DNA of 64,000 bases from Novosphingobium resinovorum (lineage in GTDB: Bacteria > Pseudomonadota > Alphaproteobacteria > Sphingomonadales > Sphingomonadaceae), in the NCBI RefSeq assembly GCF_001742225.1, contig NZ_CP017075.1:2418001-2482000 (forward strand), in the 5' to 3' direction. Positions 42,578 through 51,104 of the stretch are shown here, piece after piece; positions within the stretch are counted from its first letter, which is position 1, and every line of letters begins with the position of its first letter. The notes beneath the pieces are model-generated. The model worked only from the letters and a program-made list of their open reading frames with translations. It made no database searches and was not told where the DNA came from. The translations under genes were made by a program, and so were the position numbers.

Positions 42578-43714
42578 CTAGGCCTTGCGGAAGGGCGAAT
42601 GCCCGCCTAGCCGGAGCTGGTCGGTGGCGATCCCTGCCCGCTCCTGCTCGAGATAGTCGGCAATCGCGGCCCGCAGGCCATCATGGACGATGTAGTGCGC
42701 CGAGATCGTGCGCACCGGCTCGTATCCTCGCGCCAGCTTGTGCCCGCCCTGCGCGCCCGCCTCGACACGGCCGAGGCCCAGCCGGATCGCGGCATCGATC
42801 GCCTGATAGTAGCACAGTTCGAAGTGCAGGAACGGCTTGTCGACGACGGCGCCCCAGTAGCGTCCGTACAGCGCCTCCTCGCCAATGAAGTTCAGCGCGC
42901 CCGCCACCGGGTGCCCGTCGATGAAGGCCAGCACCATCAGGATGCGATCGGCCATCGTCTCGCCCAGCAGGCTGAACGCCTCGCGCGTGAGATAGGGGCG
43001 TCCCCATTTGCGCGCGCCTGTGTCCTGGTAGAAATCCCAGAAGGCTTCCCAATGCGCCTCGGTGATCTCATCGCCTGACAGAGCGCGAATCTCGACGCCC
43101 TCCTGCGCTTTCTCCCGCTCCTTGCGCAGATCCTTGCGCTTGCGCGACGACAGTTGCCCAAGGAAATCGTCGAAAGTCGCGTAGCCGCGATTCTCCCAAT
43201 GAAACTGAATGTCCTCGCGCAGCAGCCATCCGGCGTTCTGGAACACGGGGACCTGCGCCGGTTCGATGAAGGTCGCGTGGGCGGAGGAGAGGCCATTGTC
43301 ACGGCACAGCGTCTCCGCCGCGCGCAGTAGCGGCAGCATGAGTTCGGGATGCGGTGTTAGCAGGCGCGGGCCGGTGGCCGGGGTGAAAGGCACCGCAATC
43401 TGCAGCTTGGGATAGTACGATCCGCCCGCCCGGTGCCAGGCATCGGCCCAGGCATGGTCGAAGACGTACTCGCCCTGCGAGTGCTCCTTCAGGTATGCCG
43501 GAAGCGCGGCGGCAAGGCTGCCGTCAGGACCGTCGATCACCAGCGGTAATGGCGTCCAGCCGCTGCGGCCGCCGACGCTGCCCGATTCCTCCATCGCAGT
43601 GAGGAAGGCGTGAGCGACGAAGGGATTCGCCCCATCGGTCAGCGCATCCCACTGATCGGCGGGCAGATCGCCCACGGCGCCGAGCAGGCGGGCGGTGAAG
43701 GCGCCCTCGCTCAC
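42578..43714 (-). CDS. GNAT/FemAB-like N-acyltransferase (DUF482)
   Basis: This 378-residue protein matches the DUF482/peptidogalycan-biosynthesis family: FVAHAFLTAMEESGSVGG, AYLKEHSQGEYVFDHAWADA, then HFELCYYQAIDAAIRLGL and EAGAQGGHKLARGYEP near the end. It is built of two GNAT-like domains like FemAB proteins, which transfer aminoacyl groups; the acceptor is unknown. The start is a GTG sharing four bases (GTGA) with the stop of the GDPD gene, so translation is coupled. It is the last gene of a five-gene operon. Confidence 0.85.
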   Translation of the reverse strand: MSEGAFTARLLGAVGDLPADQWDALTDGANPFVAHAFLTAMEESGSVGGRSGWTPLPLVIDGPDGSLAAALPAYLKEHSQGEYVFDHAWADAWHRAGGSYYPKLQIAVPFTPATGPRLLTPHPELMLPLLRAAETLCRDNGLSSAHATFIEPAQVPVFQNAGWLLREDIQFHWENRGYATFDDFLGQLSSRKRKDLRKEREKAQEGVEIRALSGDEITEAHWEAFWDFYQDTGARKWGRPYLTREAFSLLGETMADRILMVLAFIDGHPVAGALNFIGEEALYGRYWGAVVDKPFLHFELCYYQAIDAAIRLGLGRVEAGAQGGHKLARGYEPVRTISAHYIVHDGLRAAIADYLEQERAGIATDQLRLGGHSPFRKA

Positions 43715-44478
43715 GCGTCCCCTTCGCGAATCTCGAAAATGGCCGCATCGGCGTAAGCGGCGGCGCGCTCGTCGTGCTCGGGCTCGCGCACCGTCCAGGT
43801 CGCGACGGGGAGGCCCCGGCCGCGCTGCGCGGCAGCGAAGCGGCTCGGCAGATCGCGCACGTCGTAGGCGAGGAAATCGGGCCGGGCATGCCACAGCGAC
43901 AGGCGGCGGCGGATCTTGCCGGGCAGCGCCCGGTCCTCGCCCTCGGAAACGATGAGGCCGCGCACGGTGTGCGGCGAATGGCGCCAGTACCAGCGCGAAA
44001 CGCGCGGGTCGAAGCTCATGACCGCGTGGTTGCCGGTATAACCCTCCAGCACCCGGCGCACCGCCAGGCACAGCGCGGCGATGCGGACCTTGCGGTCGGA
44101 CTTGATCTCGATGAGTACCGGGACCTTGCCGCCGACTTGCGCCAGAACCTGCCGCAGCGTCGGGATGGTCTCTGCCGTGCCCGACAAAGTTATGGTGCCG
44201 AGCTGCGCCGCGCTGCGGCGCTCGGTGGGGCCGCTCTCGCTGGTCAAGCGGTCGAGCGTATCGTCATGGAAGATGACCGGTTGCCCATCGCCGGAACGCT
44301 GCACGTCCAGTTCGATGCCGTTGCCCGCCGCGATGGCCCTGGCAAAGGCCGCGCGCGAGTTTTCCGGCACGCCGCTGCCGTGTAGCCCCCGATGGGCATA
44401 GTCCTGCGCCCCGATCCACGCGACCTTGCGCGGATCGGGTGCAGGCGCACGCCAGCGATCAAGCAGGGCGAACGGCAA
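43711..44478 (-). CDS. Glycerophosphodiester phosphodiesterase family protein
   Basis: The 255-residue enzyme has the GDPD signature AHRGLHGSGVPENSRAAFARA then GIELDVQRSGDGQPVIFHDDTLDRLT (metal-binding Glu/Asp and His pair) and PVLIEIKSD. It hydrolyses glycerophosphodiesters to glycerol-3-phosphate and an alcohol, probably in the cytoplasm as no signal peptide is seen. The start is placed at TTG 44478, inside the end of the RidA gene (20-bp overlap); no ATG lies in a suitable position. Confidence 0.88.
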   Translation of the reverse strand: MPFALLDRWRAPAPDPRKVAWIGAQDYAHRGLHGSGVPENSRAAFARAIAAGNGIELDVQRSGDGQPVIFHDDTLDRLTSESGPTERRSAAQLGTITLSGTAETIPTLRQVLAQVGGKVPVLIEIKSDRKVRIAALCLAVRRVLEGYTGNHAVMSFDPRVSRWYWRHSPHTVRGLIVSEGEDRALPGKIRRRLSLWHARPDFLAYDVRDLPSRFAAAQRGRGLPVATWTVREPEHDERAAAYADAAIFEIREGDA

Positions 44479-44923
44479 CGATGGCGTCCACTTCGACGGC
44501 GGCGCCCAGCGGCAGCACCGGCACGCCGACCGCGCTGCGCGCATGCTTGCCGGCATCGCCGAACACCGCGACCATCAGCTCGGAGGCGCCGTTGATGACC
44601 TTGGGCTGGTCGGTGAAATCGCCGGTGGAATTGACGAAACCGCCCAGCTTGACGATCCGCTCCACCCGGTCGAGCGAGCCGAGCGCCGCCTTGAGCTGCG
44701 CCAGGATCATCACGCCGCAGGCCTGTGCTGCTTCGGTGCCCGCCTCGATGGAGACATCCTCGCCCAGACGGCCGGTGACGAGCTTGCCATCGACGAAAGG
44801 CAACTGGCCGGAAACGTGGGCCAGGCCACCCGCCTCGACCACGGCAACGTACGCGGCAACCGGGGCCGCCGCCGCAGGCAGGGTCAGGCCGAGTTCGGCG
44901 AGACGGTCATCAATCTTGCTCAT
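44459..44923 (-). CDS. RidA family protein (reactive imine/enamine deaminase-like)
   Basis: The 154-residue protein belongs to the YjgF/YER057c/UK114 family, the longer subgroup with VAAYVAVVEAGGLAHVSGQLP and GVPVLPLGAAVEVDAIVAV. Family members hydrolyse 2-aminoacrylate and related enamines, sparing PLP enzymes from damage. The arginine that binds the carboxylate in classical RidA is not obvious near the end, where VPVLP appears instead, so the exact activity is uncertain. It overlaps the HAD gene by 14 bp. Confidence 0.88.
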   Translation of the reverse strand: MSKIDDRLAELGLTLPAAAAPVAAYVAVVEAGGLAHVSGQLPFVDGKLVTGRLGEDVSIEAGTEAAQACGVMILAQLKAALGSLDRVERIVKLGGFVNSTGDFTDQPKVINGASELMVAVFGDAGKHARSAVGVPVLPLGAAVEVDAIVAVRPA

Positions 44924-45572
44924 GGAATTCCTCTTCTTCGCGGGTCAGGCTGGGGGCCGTAAGATTGGTCAGCAGCCAGGGGAGCGCGGTCTTCCAGTCA
45001 TCGATCCGCGCGTGGGCGTGGCCGAGCTGGAGAGCGCACTTGATGTTGGGGGCGATCTTCGGTTCACCGCACAAGTGCAGTCGGCGAACTTGGGGGGAAA
45101 CCTCGAAGACCGAGCCATGATGCTGCGACAGGTCGTCGATGAAGACCGCACGGCTGGGCTGGTACTCGTCGAGGATCGCCTGGAGCGCCGGGCCTTTCGG
45201 TCCCTGGTTGGTGAAGACGCGCAGCGGCATGCCGTGTTCGATCAGCTGCGCTTCGCGCGCCTCGCGGCGGAAATCCATGAGGTTGGTGAGGACCACCACG
45301 TCGGCGTGCTCGCGGATCGCGGCGATCGCATCGACGGCGCCTTCGATCGGCGTCTGGCGGTGCATCTGCGAATCGAAGAAGCCGTTGAGCAGCGTCCACA
45401 TCTCCGCCTGTTCCAGCGGCGTGTCGCTGCCGATCCGGCGCATCGACTTGTAGAACTCGCCGTTCTCGATATCGAAATGGACGCCTTCTTCCTCGGCCAG
45501 CCAGTCGCGGAAGTGCTTGATCATGTGGAGCAGCACTTCGTCGCAGTCGGTGATGAGCAGCGGTTTCGTCAT
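44910..45572 (-). CDS. HAD-like hydrolase
   Basis: The 220-residue protein begins LLITDCDEVLLHM, with the nucleophile Asp of HAD motif I (DxDxV). A motif II threonine is in VVLTNLMDF, lysine in NQGPKGPAL, and the acidic motif IV in AVFIDDLSQHH. It is probably a small-molecule phosphatase; the substrate is not known. It overlaps both neighbours by 4 and 14 bp. Confidence 0.85.
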   Translation of the reverse strand: MTKPLLITDCDEVLLHMIKHFRDWLAEEEGVHFDIENGEFYKSMRRIGSDTPLEQAEMWTLLNGFFDSQMHRQTPIEGAVDAIAAIREHADVVVLTNLMDFRREAREAQLIEHGMPLRVFTNQGPKGPALQAILDEYQPSRAVFIDDLSQHHGSVFEVSPQVRRLHLCGEPKIAPNIKCALQLGHAHARIDDWKTALPWLLTNLTAPSLTREEEEFHEQD

Positions 45573-45853
45573 GCGCCCAGCTTCCTTTGTGCGGCGACCA
45601 GCATCTCGGGCTGAACGTCCAGCGCGTCGGCCGCGCCCAGCAGGTCCGGCTCGTGCGCGCAGAGGAAATCCATTACCGCACCCAGGGTGGAGGGCTCACC
45701 CAGCGAGGCGCGCAGTTCCTCCGGCGTCAGGCCGGTGAGCGAAAGGAAACGCTCGGCACGGTCCTGATCGCTCAGCACCCAGCCGAGGGCATTCAGGGCC
45801 AGCGCCTGCGGATCGGATGGGGATGAGGGCTCTCGAAGAATTGTCAGTCTCAC
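45569..45853 (-). CDS. DUF3572 family protein
   Basis: This 94-residue helical protein has ALNALGWVLSDQDRAERFLSLTG and AVMDFLCAHEPDLLGAADALDV, the pattern of DUF3572, found almost only in alphaproteobacteria. It is often next to divK, as here (divergent, 51 bp between starts). The function is unknown. The only workable start is GTG 45853. It heads the overlapping minus-strand operon. Confidence 0.85.
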   Translation of the reverse strand: MRLTILREPSSPSDPQALALNALGWVLSDQDRAERFLSLTGLTPEELRASLGEPSTLGAVMDFLCAHEPDLLGAADALDVQPEMLVAAQRKLGA

Positions 45854-45904
45854 TCGGACGGAATAGACGGGGTGTATTACCCCAGATGGTCATCAGGGCG
45901 TCGA

Positions 45905-46267
45905 ATGGCAAAGCGAATCCTCGTTGTCGAGGACAACGATCTCAACCGGAAGCTGTTTTGCGACGTGCTTCGCAGTCAGGGCTACGCGGTGGAGCCGTGT
46001 GCCGATGGCCTGGACGCGCTCGACAAGGCGCGGCAATTCGTGCCGAATCTCGTCATCATGGACATCCAGCTGCCCAATGTCTCAGGGCTGGACCTGATCG
46101 AGGCGGCGAAGAAGGACCCCGTCCTGCGCACGATTCCCGTACTCGCGGTGACCGCTTACGCCGGCAAGGGCGACGAGGAACGCATCCGCGAGGCAGGCGC
46201 CGAAGGCTATCTGGCGAAGCCGGTTTCGATCGGCCCGTTCATGCAGGCGGTACGGGCGCTGCTGTAA
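45905..46267 (+). CDS. divK: Single-domain response regulator DivK
   Basis: The 120-residue protein is a lone receiver domain: ILVVEDNDLNRKLF, phosphorylated Asp about 53 in VIMDIQLPNVSGL, Thr in LAVTAYAG and Lys in YLAKPVSI. Its neighbours and sequence agree with DivK, which relays polarity signals from DivJ/PleC kinases to the CckA-CtrA cell-cycle pathway. No output domain is present. ATG 45905 starts the conserved fold. Confidence 0.88.
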   Translation: MAKRILVVEDNDLNRKLFCDVLRSQGYAVEPCADGLDALDKARQFVPNLVIMDIQLPNVSGLDLIEAAKKDPVLRTIPVLAVTAYAGKGDEERIREAGAEGYLAKPVSIGPFMQAVRALL

Positions 46268-46355
46268 GCGCGCCCTTGACATGTTACACCCGCGCCGCTT
46301 TTGCGCCGCAATTCCCGGCCAGAGAGCCGCCCGACGCTTTCGGAGTTAGATACCC

Positions 46356-46595
46356 ATGGACCGCGCAGAGACTTCGGCCCGCATCGCCGCGCTGATCGAG
46401 CCCTTCAACAAGAAGGGCGTCGAAGTGACCGATGCCACCCGTTTCACCGACGACCTGGAATTCGACAGCCTGACGGTGATGGACTTCGTCGCCGCCATCG
46501 AGGACGAGTTCGACATCATCATCTCGATGAATGCCCAGGCCGAGATCGAGAACTACGGCCAGCTCGTCGATGCCGTGGTCAAGCTCAAGGGCTGA
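46356..46595 (+). CDS. Acyl carrier protein dedicated to sphingolipid synthesis
   Basis: The 79-residue acidic four-helix protein carries the phosphopantetheine serine (about 38) in LEFDSLTVMDF. It is 5 bp before the serine palmitoyltransferase gene, and in sphingomonads such an ACP supplies the acyl group to that enzyme. The Leu-Thr after the serine differs from the DSLDSV-type motif of AcpP, which fits a specialised carrier. Confidence 0.9.
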   Translation: MDRAETSARIAALIEPFNKKGVEVTDATRFTDDLEFDSLTVMDFVAAIEDEFDIIISMNAQAEIENYGQLVDAVVKLKG

Positions 46596-46600
46596 ACGCG

Positions 46601-47821
46601 ATGACCGAGACCGTTGAAAGCACCGATCTTTTCAGCAAGTTCGATCCGCTCATCAAGATGCGGAGCGACCTTCTGGCCACCGGCGTGACCGATCCGTTCG
46701 GGCTGGTCATGGAGCGTGTCATCTCCCCCACCGTCGCCCTGTGCAACGGGCGCGAGACGATTCTGCTGGGCACGTACAACTACATGGGCATGACCTTCGA
46801 CCCCGACGTGATCGCGGCGGGCAAGCAGGCGCTCGACAACTTCGGTTCCGGCACAACCGGCAGCCGGGTACTCAACGGCACCTACGCAGGCCATAAGGCG
46901 GTAGAAGAGGCGCTTTGCGACTTCTACGCCATGGACCACGCGATGGTGTTCTCGACCGGCTACCAGGCCAACCTCGGGATCATCTCGACCATCGCCGGCA
47001 AGGGCGATTACATCGTCCTCGACATCGACAGCCACGCCTCGATCTGGGACGGCTGCAAGATGGGCGACGCCGAAGTCGTGCCCTTCAAGCACAACGACAT
47101 CGAGGCGATGGAAAAGCGCCTCAAGCGCATTCCCGAGGGCGCCGGCAAGCTGGTGATCCTGGAGGGCGTCTACTCGATGCTGGGCGACATCGCGCCGCTC
47201 AAGGCAATGATCGCGGTCGCCAAGAAGTACGGCGCGATGGTGCTGGTCGACGAGGCGCACTCGATGGGCTTCATCGGCCCCAACGGACGCGGCGTGGCCG
47301 AGGAGCAGGGCTGCCTCGATGACGTCGATTTCGTGATCGGCACCTTCTCCAAGTCGGTCGGCACCGTCGGCGGCTTCTGCGTCTCGAACCATCCCAAGTT
47401 CGAGATCATGCGCCTGGTCTGCCGCCCCTACGTGTTCACCGCCAGCCTGCCGCCGAGCGTCGTCGCCACCGCGACCACCTCGATTCGCAAGCTGATGACC
47501 GCCGCCGACAAGCGCGCCCACCTGTGGGACAGCTCGCGCACGCTGCACAAGGGCCTGACCGACGCGGGCTTCCAGCTCGGCACCACCGAACCGCAGAGCG
47601 CGATCATCTCGGTCATCATGCCCGATCTGGAGCGCGGCGCGATGATGTGGGAAGCGCTGCTGCACGAGGGCCTCTACGTGAACCTCGCGCGTCCGCCGGC
47701 GACGCCTGCGAACATGACGCTGCTGCGCTGCTCGCTCTGCGCCGAGCATTCGGCCGAACAGGTCCAGCAGATCATCGGCATGTTCACGCGGGCCGGGACG
47801 GCGGTGGGCATCATCGGCTGA
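46601..47821 (+). CDS. spt: Serine palmitoyltransferase
   Basis: The 406-residue PLP enzyme condenses serine with an acyl thioester, the first step of sphingolipid synthesis. The alpha-oxoamine synthase pattern is clear: NYMGMTFDPDV, GSGTTGSRVLNGTYAGH, FSTGYQANLG, DEAHSMGFIGPNGRG, and the Schiff-base lysine about 251 in GTFSKSVGTVGGF. Unlike the eukaryotic enzyme it is a soluble single-subunit form. The ACP gene lies just upstream and a strong terminator follows. Other ceramide genes (bcerS, cerR) are not in the window. Confidence 0.96.
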   Translation: MTETVESTDLFSKFDPLIKMRSDLLATGVTDPFGLVMERVISPTVALCNGRETILLGTYNYMGMTFDPDVIAAGKQALDNFGSGTTGSRVLNGTYAGHKAVEEALCDFYAMDHAMVFSTGYQANLGIISTIAGKGDYIVLDIDSHASIWDGCKMGDAEVVPFKHNDIEAMEKRLKRIPEGAGKLVILEGVYSMLGDIAPLKAMIAVAKKYGAMVLVDEAHSMGFIGPNGRGVAEEQGCLDDVDFVIGTFSKSVGTVGGFCVSNHPKFEIMRLVCRPYVFTASLPPSVVATATTSIRKLMTAADKRAHLWDSSRTLHKGLTDAGFQLGTTEPQSAIISVIMPDLERGAMMWEALLHEGLYVNLARPPATPANMTLLRCSLCAEHSAEQVQQIIGMFTRAGTAVGIIG

Positions 47822-47851
47822 CCTCGCCGGCCGCGACAGGCCCGGACATCC

Positions 47852-47885
47852 AAAGGCGCGCCAGAACAACGGCGCGCCTTTTTTT
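47852..47885 (+). terminator. Rho-independent terminator after spt
   Basis: AAAGGCGCGCC pairs with GGCGCGCCTTT around an 8-nt loop and is followed by a run of seven T's. It closes the acp-spt unit. Confidence 0.92.
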
Positions 47886-47974
47886 GTCCTTTATTTGTCT
47901 CAAGCAGACCGTGCTTGCCTGCCTGTCCAAAGTATATTCTAACCGGGTACTACGAAAAACGGGGCTATTACAGA

Positions 47975-49474
47975 ATGTTAACAGGTATGACCCGCGGCGC
48001 ATCGCGTCGCGGCATGACGATCGTCGCGACTTCGATGCTGGCGCTCGCCCTCGCGGCTTGTGGCGGCAGCGGCGGTAGCGGCGGCACGGGTTCGGCCAAC
48101 ACCGCCCCCGCCTTCTCGTCTGCTGCAACAGGCACTGTCGCCGAAAACACGACCGGCGTCGCCTATCAGGCAAGCGCCAGCGATGCGCAGGGCGATGCGG
48201 TCACTTACACAATCTCCGGCGGGGCCGACGCGGCGGCCTTCGCGATCGCATCGGGCGGGGCGCTCAGCTTCGTCGCCGCGCCCAATTACGACCTGCCGGC
48301 CGACGCCGACGGCGACAATGTCTATCACGTCACGCTGCAGGCCAGCGACGGCAAGGCGAGCAGCACGCTCGGCGTCGCCATCACCGTCACCAACGACCGG
48401 GAAGGCATTCGTGTCGAGCGGATCGCCACCGGGCTCGCCGATCCGGTCGGCATCGCCAGCCTCGGCGTCGACGGCAATGTCGCGGTGGCGCTCAGGGCCA
48501 ACGCGATCATGCGGATCGACGGTCGCACCGGGGCGCAGTCCACCTATTATTCCTTCTTTCCCCACATCACGTCGCCGATTTCGGCAGTCTCTCTGCTGGG
48601 CATCGCCCGCGCCCGTTCCGAGGGATCACGCGAATCGATCTTCGTCCTGGGAACCCAGTTCGGACGCGCCTGGGTCGCCTGCCTGAGTTGCACGTATTTT
48701 TCTCTCGCAGACCTCGTTCCCGACAGCCAGGCTGCCAACCTCGCCATCGGCAAGGGCGCGGATGGCAACGCTTACGTCGCGATCGGCGATCCGGACGGCA
48801 CCTCCGCGCAGGATGCGTCATCACCGCTGGGCAAACTGGTGCGCTTCGTTCCCTTCCCTTCGAGCTACGACCCTTATTCGGGTGCATCGGTCCCGATGGA
48901 TTACTACACCCGCACGGTGGCGGGCAGCGGCCTGCGCGCGCCTGCCGGTGTCGCGGCGCTGCCCGATGGCCGCATGATCGTGTCCGACCGGGGCGGCACC
49001 GACTTCGACGAACTTTCCCTGACGGCCGACCTCGGCGCCCCGAATTTCGGCTGGCCCTATTTCGAAGGCACGAAGGAGAAGCGGGCCGGAGGCGCCGGGC
49101 TGGCCGGGCTCGTCACCCCGTCGCTGGTCGTCCCCCTCGGCACGGAGCCGCGACAGAGCCGCGGGATCGTCGGCGGGGTGGCCTATACCGGGTCGATCCC
49201 CGGCATCGCCAATCACTACGTCTTTTCGGACAAAGGCGGCCGGATCTGGTCCATCCCGCTGGCCCGCCTTTCGGGCACCGGCACGCTGCAGGCCTCCGCA
49301 CTGGAACTGCGCAGCGAGGACTTCATGCCGGACGCGGGCACGATCGACCGGCCGGTAGGCATGGCCATCGACGCGGACGGCACGCTCTACATCCTCGACG
49401 GTGATGGTGAACTGTTCCGGGTCGTACCGACCGGCACCGTCAAAATCGACGTTACCACGCCGCCCGCGTCGTGA
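47975..49474 (+). CDS. Lipoprotein with cadherin-like domain and sorbosone-dehydrogenase-like propeller
   Basis: The protein has about 499 residues with a signal peptide and lipobox LAAC followed by a glycine/serine linker. The first domain (about 35-135) has the cadherin-like pattern AENTTGVAYQASASDAQGD and VYHVTLQASDG. A six-bladed propeller (about 145-485) follows, including GVAALPDGRMIVSDRGG and PVGMAIDADGTLYILDGDG, as in PQQ-type sugar dehydrogenases of the sorbosone/GDH-B class. Cofactor residues are not evident. ATG 47975 and 47987 are both possible. Confidence 0.8.
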   Translation: MLTGMTRGASRRGMTIVATSMLALALAACGGSGGSGGTGSANTAPAFSSAATGTVAENTTGVAYQASASDAQGDAVTYTISGGADAAAFAIASGGALSFVAAPNYDLPADADGDNVYHVTLQASDGKASSTLGVAITVTNDREGIRVERIATGLADPVGIASLGVDGNVAVALRANAIMRIDGRTGAQSTYYSFFPHITSPISAVSLLGIARARSEGSRESIFVLGTQFGRAWVACLSCTYFSLADLVPDSQAANLAIGKGADGNAYVAIGDPDGTSAQDASSPLGKLVRFVPFPSSYDPYSGASVPMDYYTRTVAGSGLRAPAGVAALPDGRMIVSDRGGTDFDELSLTADLGAPNFGWPYFEGTKEKRAGGAGLAGLVTPSLVVPLGTEPRQSRGIVGGVAYTGSIPGIANHYVFSDKGGRIWSIPLARLSGTGTLQASALELRSEDFMPDAGTIDRPVGMAIDADGTLYILDGDGELFRVVPTGTVKIDVTTPPAS

Positions 49475-49482
49475 CGCCCGGC

Positions 49483-49516
49483 GGGCCCGGCCACAGTGCT
49501 GCCTGTGACCGGGTCC
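49483..49516. terminator. Long imperfect hairpin between converging genes
   Basis: GGGCCCGGCCACAG (49483-49496) pairs with CTGTGACCGGGTCC (49503-49516) around a 6-nt loop, with a few mismatches. No T-run follows, but the position between two stops suits a bidirectional terminator. Confidence 0.5.
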
Positions 49517-49521
49517 GCTTG

Positions 49522-50070
49522 TCAGGCGCTGTGAATGGCCACGTAGTCCAGGAAAGCCGTCATCCAGCCGCCAAGGAAGTCCGCCGACTGCGCGCCCACG
49601 GTGCCGTCCTCGTTCAGCAGGCCCTCCTTCCACTGCAGGAACGCCTCGGGTGCGCCCAGCGTCGGCATGTCGAGATAGGCCAGCACGTTGCGCAAGTGCT
49701 GCTGCGCCAGCGCGGTCCCGATCGCGCCAACCGACACGCCGATCACACCCGCAGGCTTGCCCGCCCAGGCGCTCTGCCCATAAGGCCGCGAGGCGTTGTC
49801 GATCGCGTTCTTGAGTACGCCCGGCATCGAGCGGTTGTATTCCGGCGTCACGAACATCACGCCGTCCGAACCTGAAACCAGCGCCTTCAGCGCCTTGACG
49901 CTTTCGGCCTGGTCATCGTCGTCGTCCTGATCGTAGAGCGGCAGCGCGCCGATGTCGGCGAAGGTGAAATCATGCCCCTCGGCGGCAGGCAGGCGGATCA
50001 GCGCCTCCGCCAGCTTGCGGTTGAACGATTCGGCGCGCAGGCTGCCGACGACGACGGCGATCTTGGACAT
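49522..50070 (-). CDS. NADPH-dependent FMN reductase (ChrR-like)
   Basis: The 182-residue flavodoxin-fold protein has the FMN phosphate loop GSLRAESFNRKLAEAL and the isoalloxazine-contact motif TPEYNRSMPGVLKNAID. Relatives (ChrR, YieF) reduce quinones and chromate with NADPH. An acidic run of five aspartates (about 49-53) is unusual but lies in a surface loop. It is a single-gene unit before usg on the same strand. Confidence 0.92.
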   Translation of the reverse strand: MSKIAVVVGSLRAESFNRKLAEALIRLPAAEGHDFTFADIGALPLYDQDDDDDQAESVKALKALVSGSDGVMFVTPEYNRSMPGVLKNAIDNASRPYGQSAWAGKPAGVIGVSVGAIGTALAQQHLRNVLAYLDMPTLGAPEAFLQWKEGLLNEDGTVGAQSADFLGGWMTAFLDYVAIHSA

Positions 50071-50147
50071 GGCTGTCTCCTCTTGCGAATGCGCCGGGTA
50101 TCCACCCGCAGCATGTCAGGAGCAAGACCCCGTCAGTGGCCAGTCTA

Positions 50148-50471
50148 TCAGTGGATCGAGATGATCCCGTCCACCGCACGCCATTCCTGCGGCCCGATCA
50201 GGTGATTGTGGGCGATACGCACCGAATGAAGCGGACCTTCAATCTCGCGCGTCCAGTAATCGAGGAAGCCCTTGAGCACGGGAAAGCGCGGTGCCACGTC
50301 GTATTGCTGAAAAGCGAAAAGCTGCAGGAAGCGGGGATGGTCGGGCAGGAAATAGTGAATCTCGACAGTCGTGAGGCCATAGCCCGCTAGCTGCCTGAGA
50401 AAATACCCGGAAGCCTGAGAATCCACAAGACCACGAAAATCCGACGAAGCTCCAACCGGTCGACCAGCCAT
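50148..50471 (-). CDS. usg: Usg family protein
   Basis: The 107-residue protein matches the Usg family by QLAGYGLTTVEIHYFLPDHPRFLQLF, YDVAPRFPVLKGFLDYW and GPLHSVRIAH. It was named from its location near trp genes and has no established function; it is largely confined to alphaproteobacteria. Here no trp gene is near. The start is ATG 50471 with AGGAGGTCT-like bases upstream (GGAAGGAGGTCT). Confidence 0.85.
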   Translation of the reverse strand: MAGRPVGASSDFRGLVDSQASGYFLRQLAGYGLTTVEIHYFLPDHPRFLQLFAFQQYDVAPRFPVLKGFLDYWTREIEGPLHSVRIAHNHLIGPQEWRAVDGIISIH

Positions 50472-50587
50472 AGACCTCCTTCCGGCACCGCTACCTTGCG
50501 GTGCAGCAATCGCAGGATGACATAACGGTTACAGCAGTCAAGCGCTTGTAGAGGAGCGGAAAATCCCGGTGGCTTGAAGATTTACCC

Positions 50588-51013
50588 TCATTGGGCATCG
50601 TGCTCCCGGTCGAACGCGGTGCGGCTCGCCTCGATCGCCGGACGTGCCCGGGCGGCCCAGGCGCCCAGCGCCTGCACCGGGCCTGCGAGCGACCGACCAA
50701 GGTCGCTCAGCGCATATTCCACCCGTACCGGCACACCGACATGGACGGTACGCTCGACCAGTCCGTCCCGCTCCAGCGCGCGCAGATTGCGCGAGAGCAT
50801 CTGCTGCGACACGCCCCGGATCGCGCGCTTCAACTCGTTGAAGTGCAGCGGCGCCTCGAGCAGCGTCATCACCACCAGCATCGACCACTTGTCCCCGACC
50901 CGTGCAAGAATGTCGCCGACGAGGCGGCAGTCCTTGCCGTTGGGGTCGTGGACGATCGCTTCCTGCGGGGCGGCGGCAGGCCGGTCAGCTTCGTCGAACG
51001 TAGTCAGCTTCAT
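50588..51013 (-). CDS. HxlR family transcriptional regulator
   Basis: The 141-residue winged-helix protein has the HxlR signature DKWSMLVVMTLLEAPLHFNELKRAIRGVSQQMLSR-type helices (about residues 40-75) and the wing LVERTVHVGVPVRVEYALSDLG. Members such as YodB and QorR sense quinones or electrophiles through a cysteine. A candidate cysteine sits in GKDCRLV (about residue 29). It is divergent from an azoreductase gene, its probable target. Confidence 0.93.
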   Translation of the reverse strand: MKLTTFDEADRPAAAPQEAIVHDPNGKDCRLVGDILARVGDKWSMLVVMTLLEAPLHFNELKRAIRGVSQQMLSRNLRALERDGLVERTVHVGVPVRVEYALSDLGRSLAGPVQALGAWAARARPAIEASRTAFDREHDAQ

Positions 51014-51016
51014 GGT

Positions 51017-51077
51017 ACCAGGTCCCGAAAATATGCGCTCTTGGCGCGATCATTCCAGCAACATAGCTAGACCTGGT
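51017..51077. promoter_or_regulatory. Candidate HxlR operator: inverted ACCAGGT / ACCTGGT
   Basis: ACCAGGT (51017-51023) and its exact inverse ACCTGGT (51071-51077) flank the middle of the hxlR-azoR divergent gap. The first abuts the hxlR start, the second is 27 bp before the azoR ATG. The symmetry supports a two-site operator. Confidence 0.4.
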
Positions 51078-51104
51078 CACATTTCCAGACTGAGGCACCC
51101 TCCC

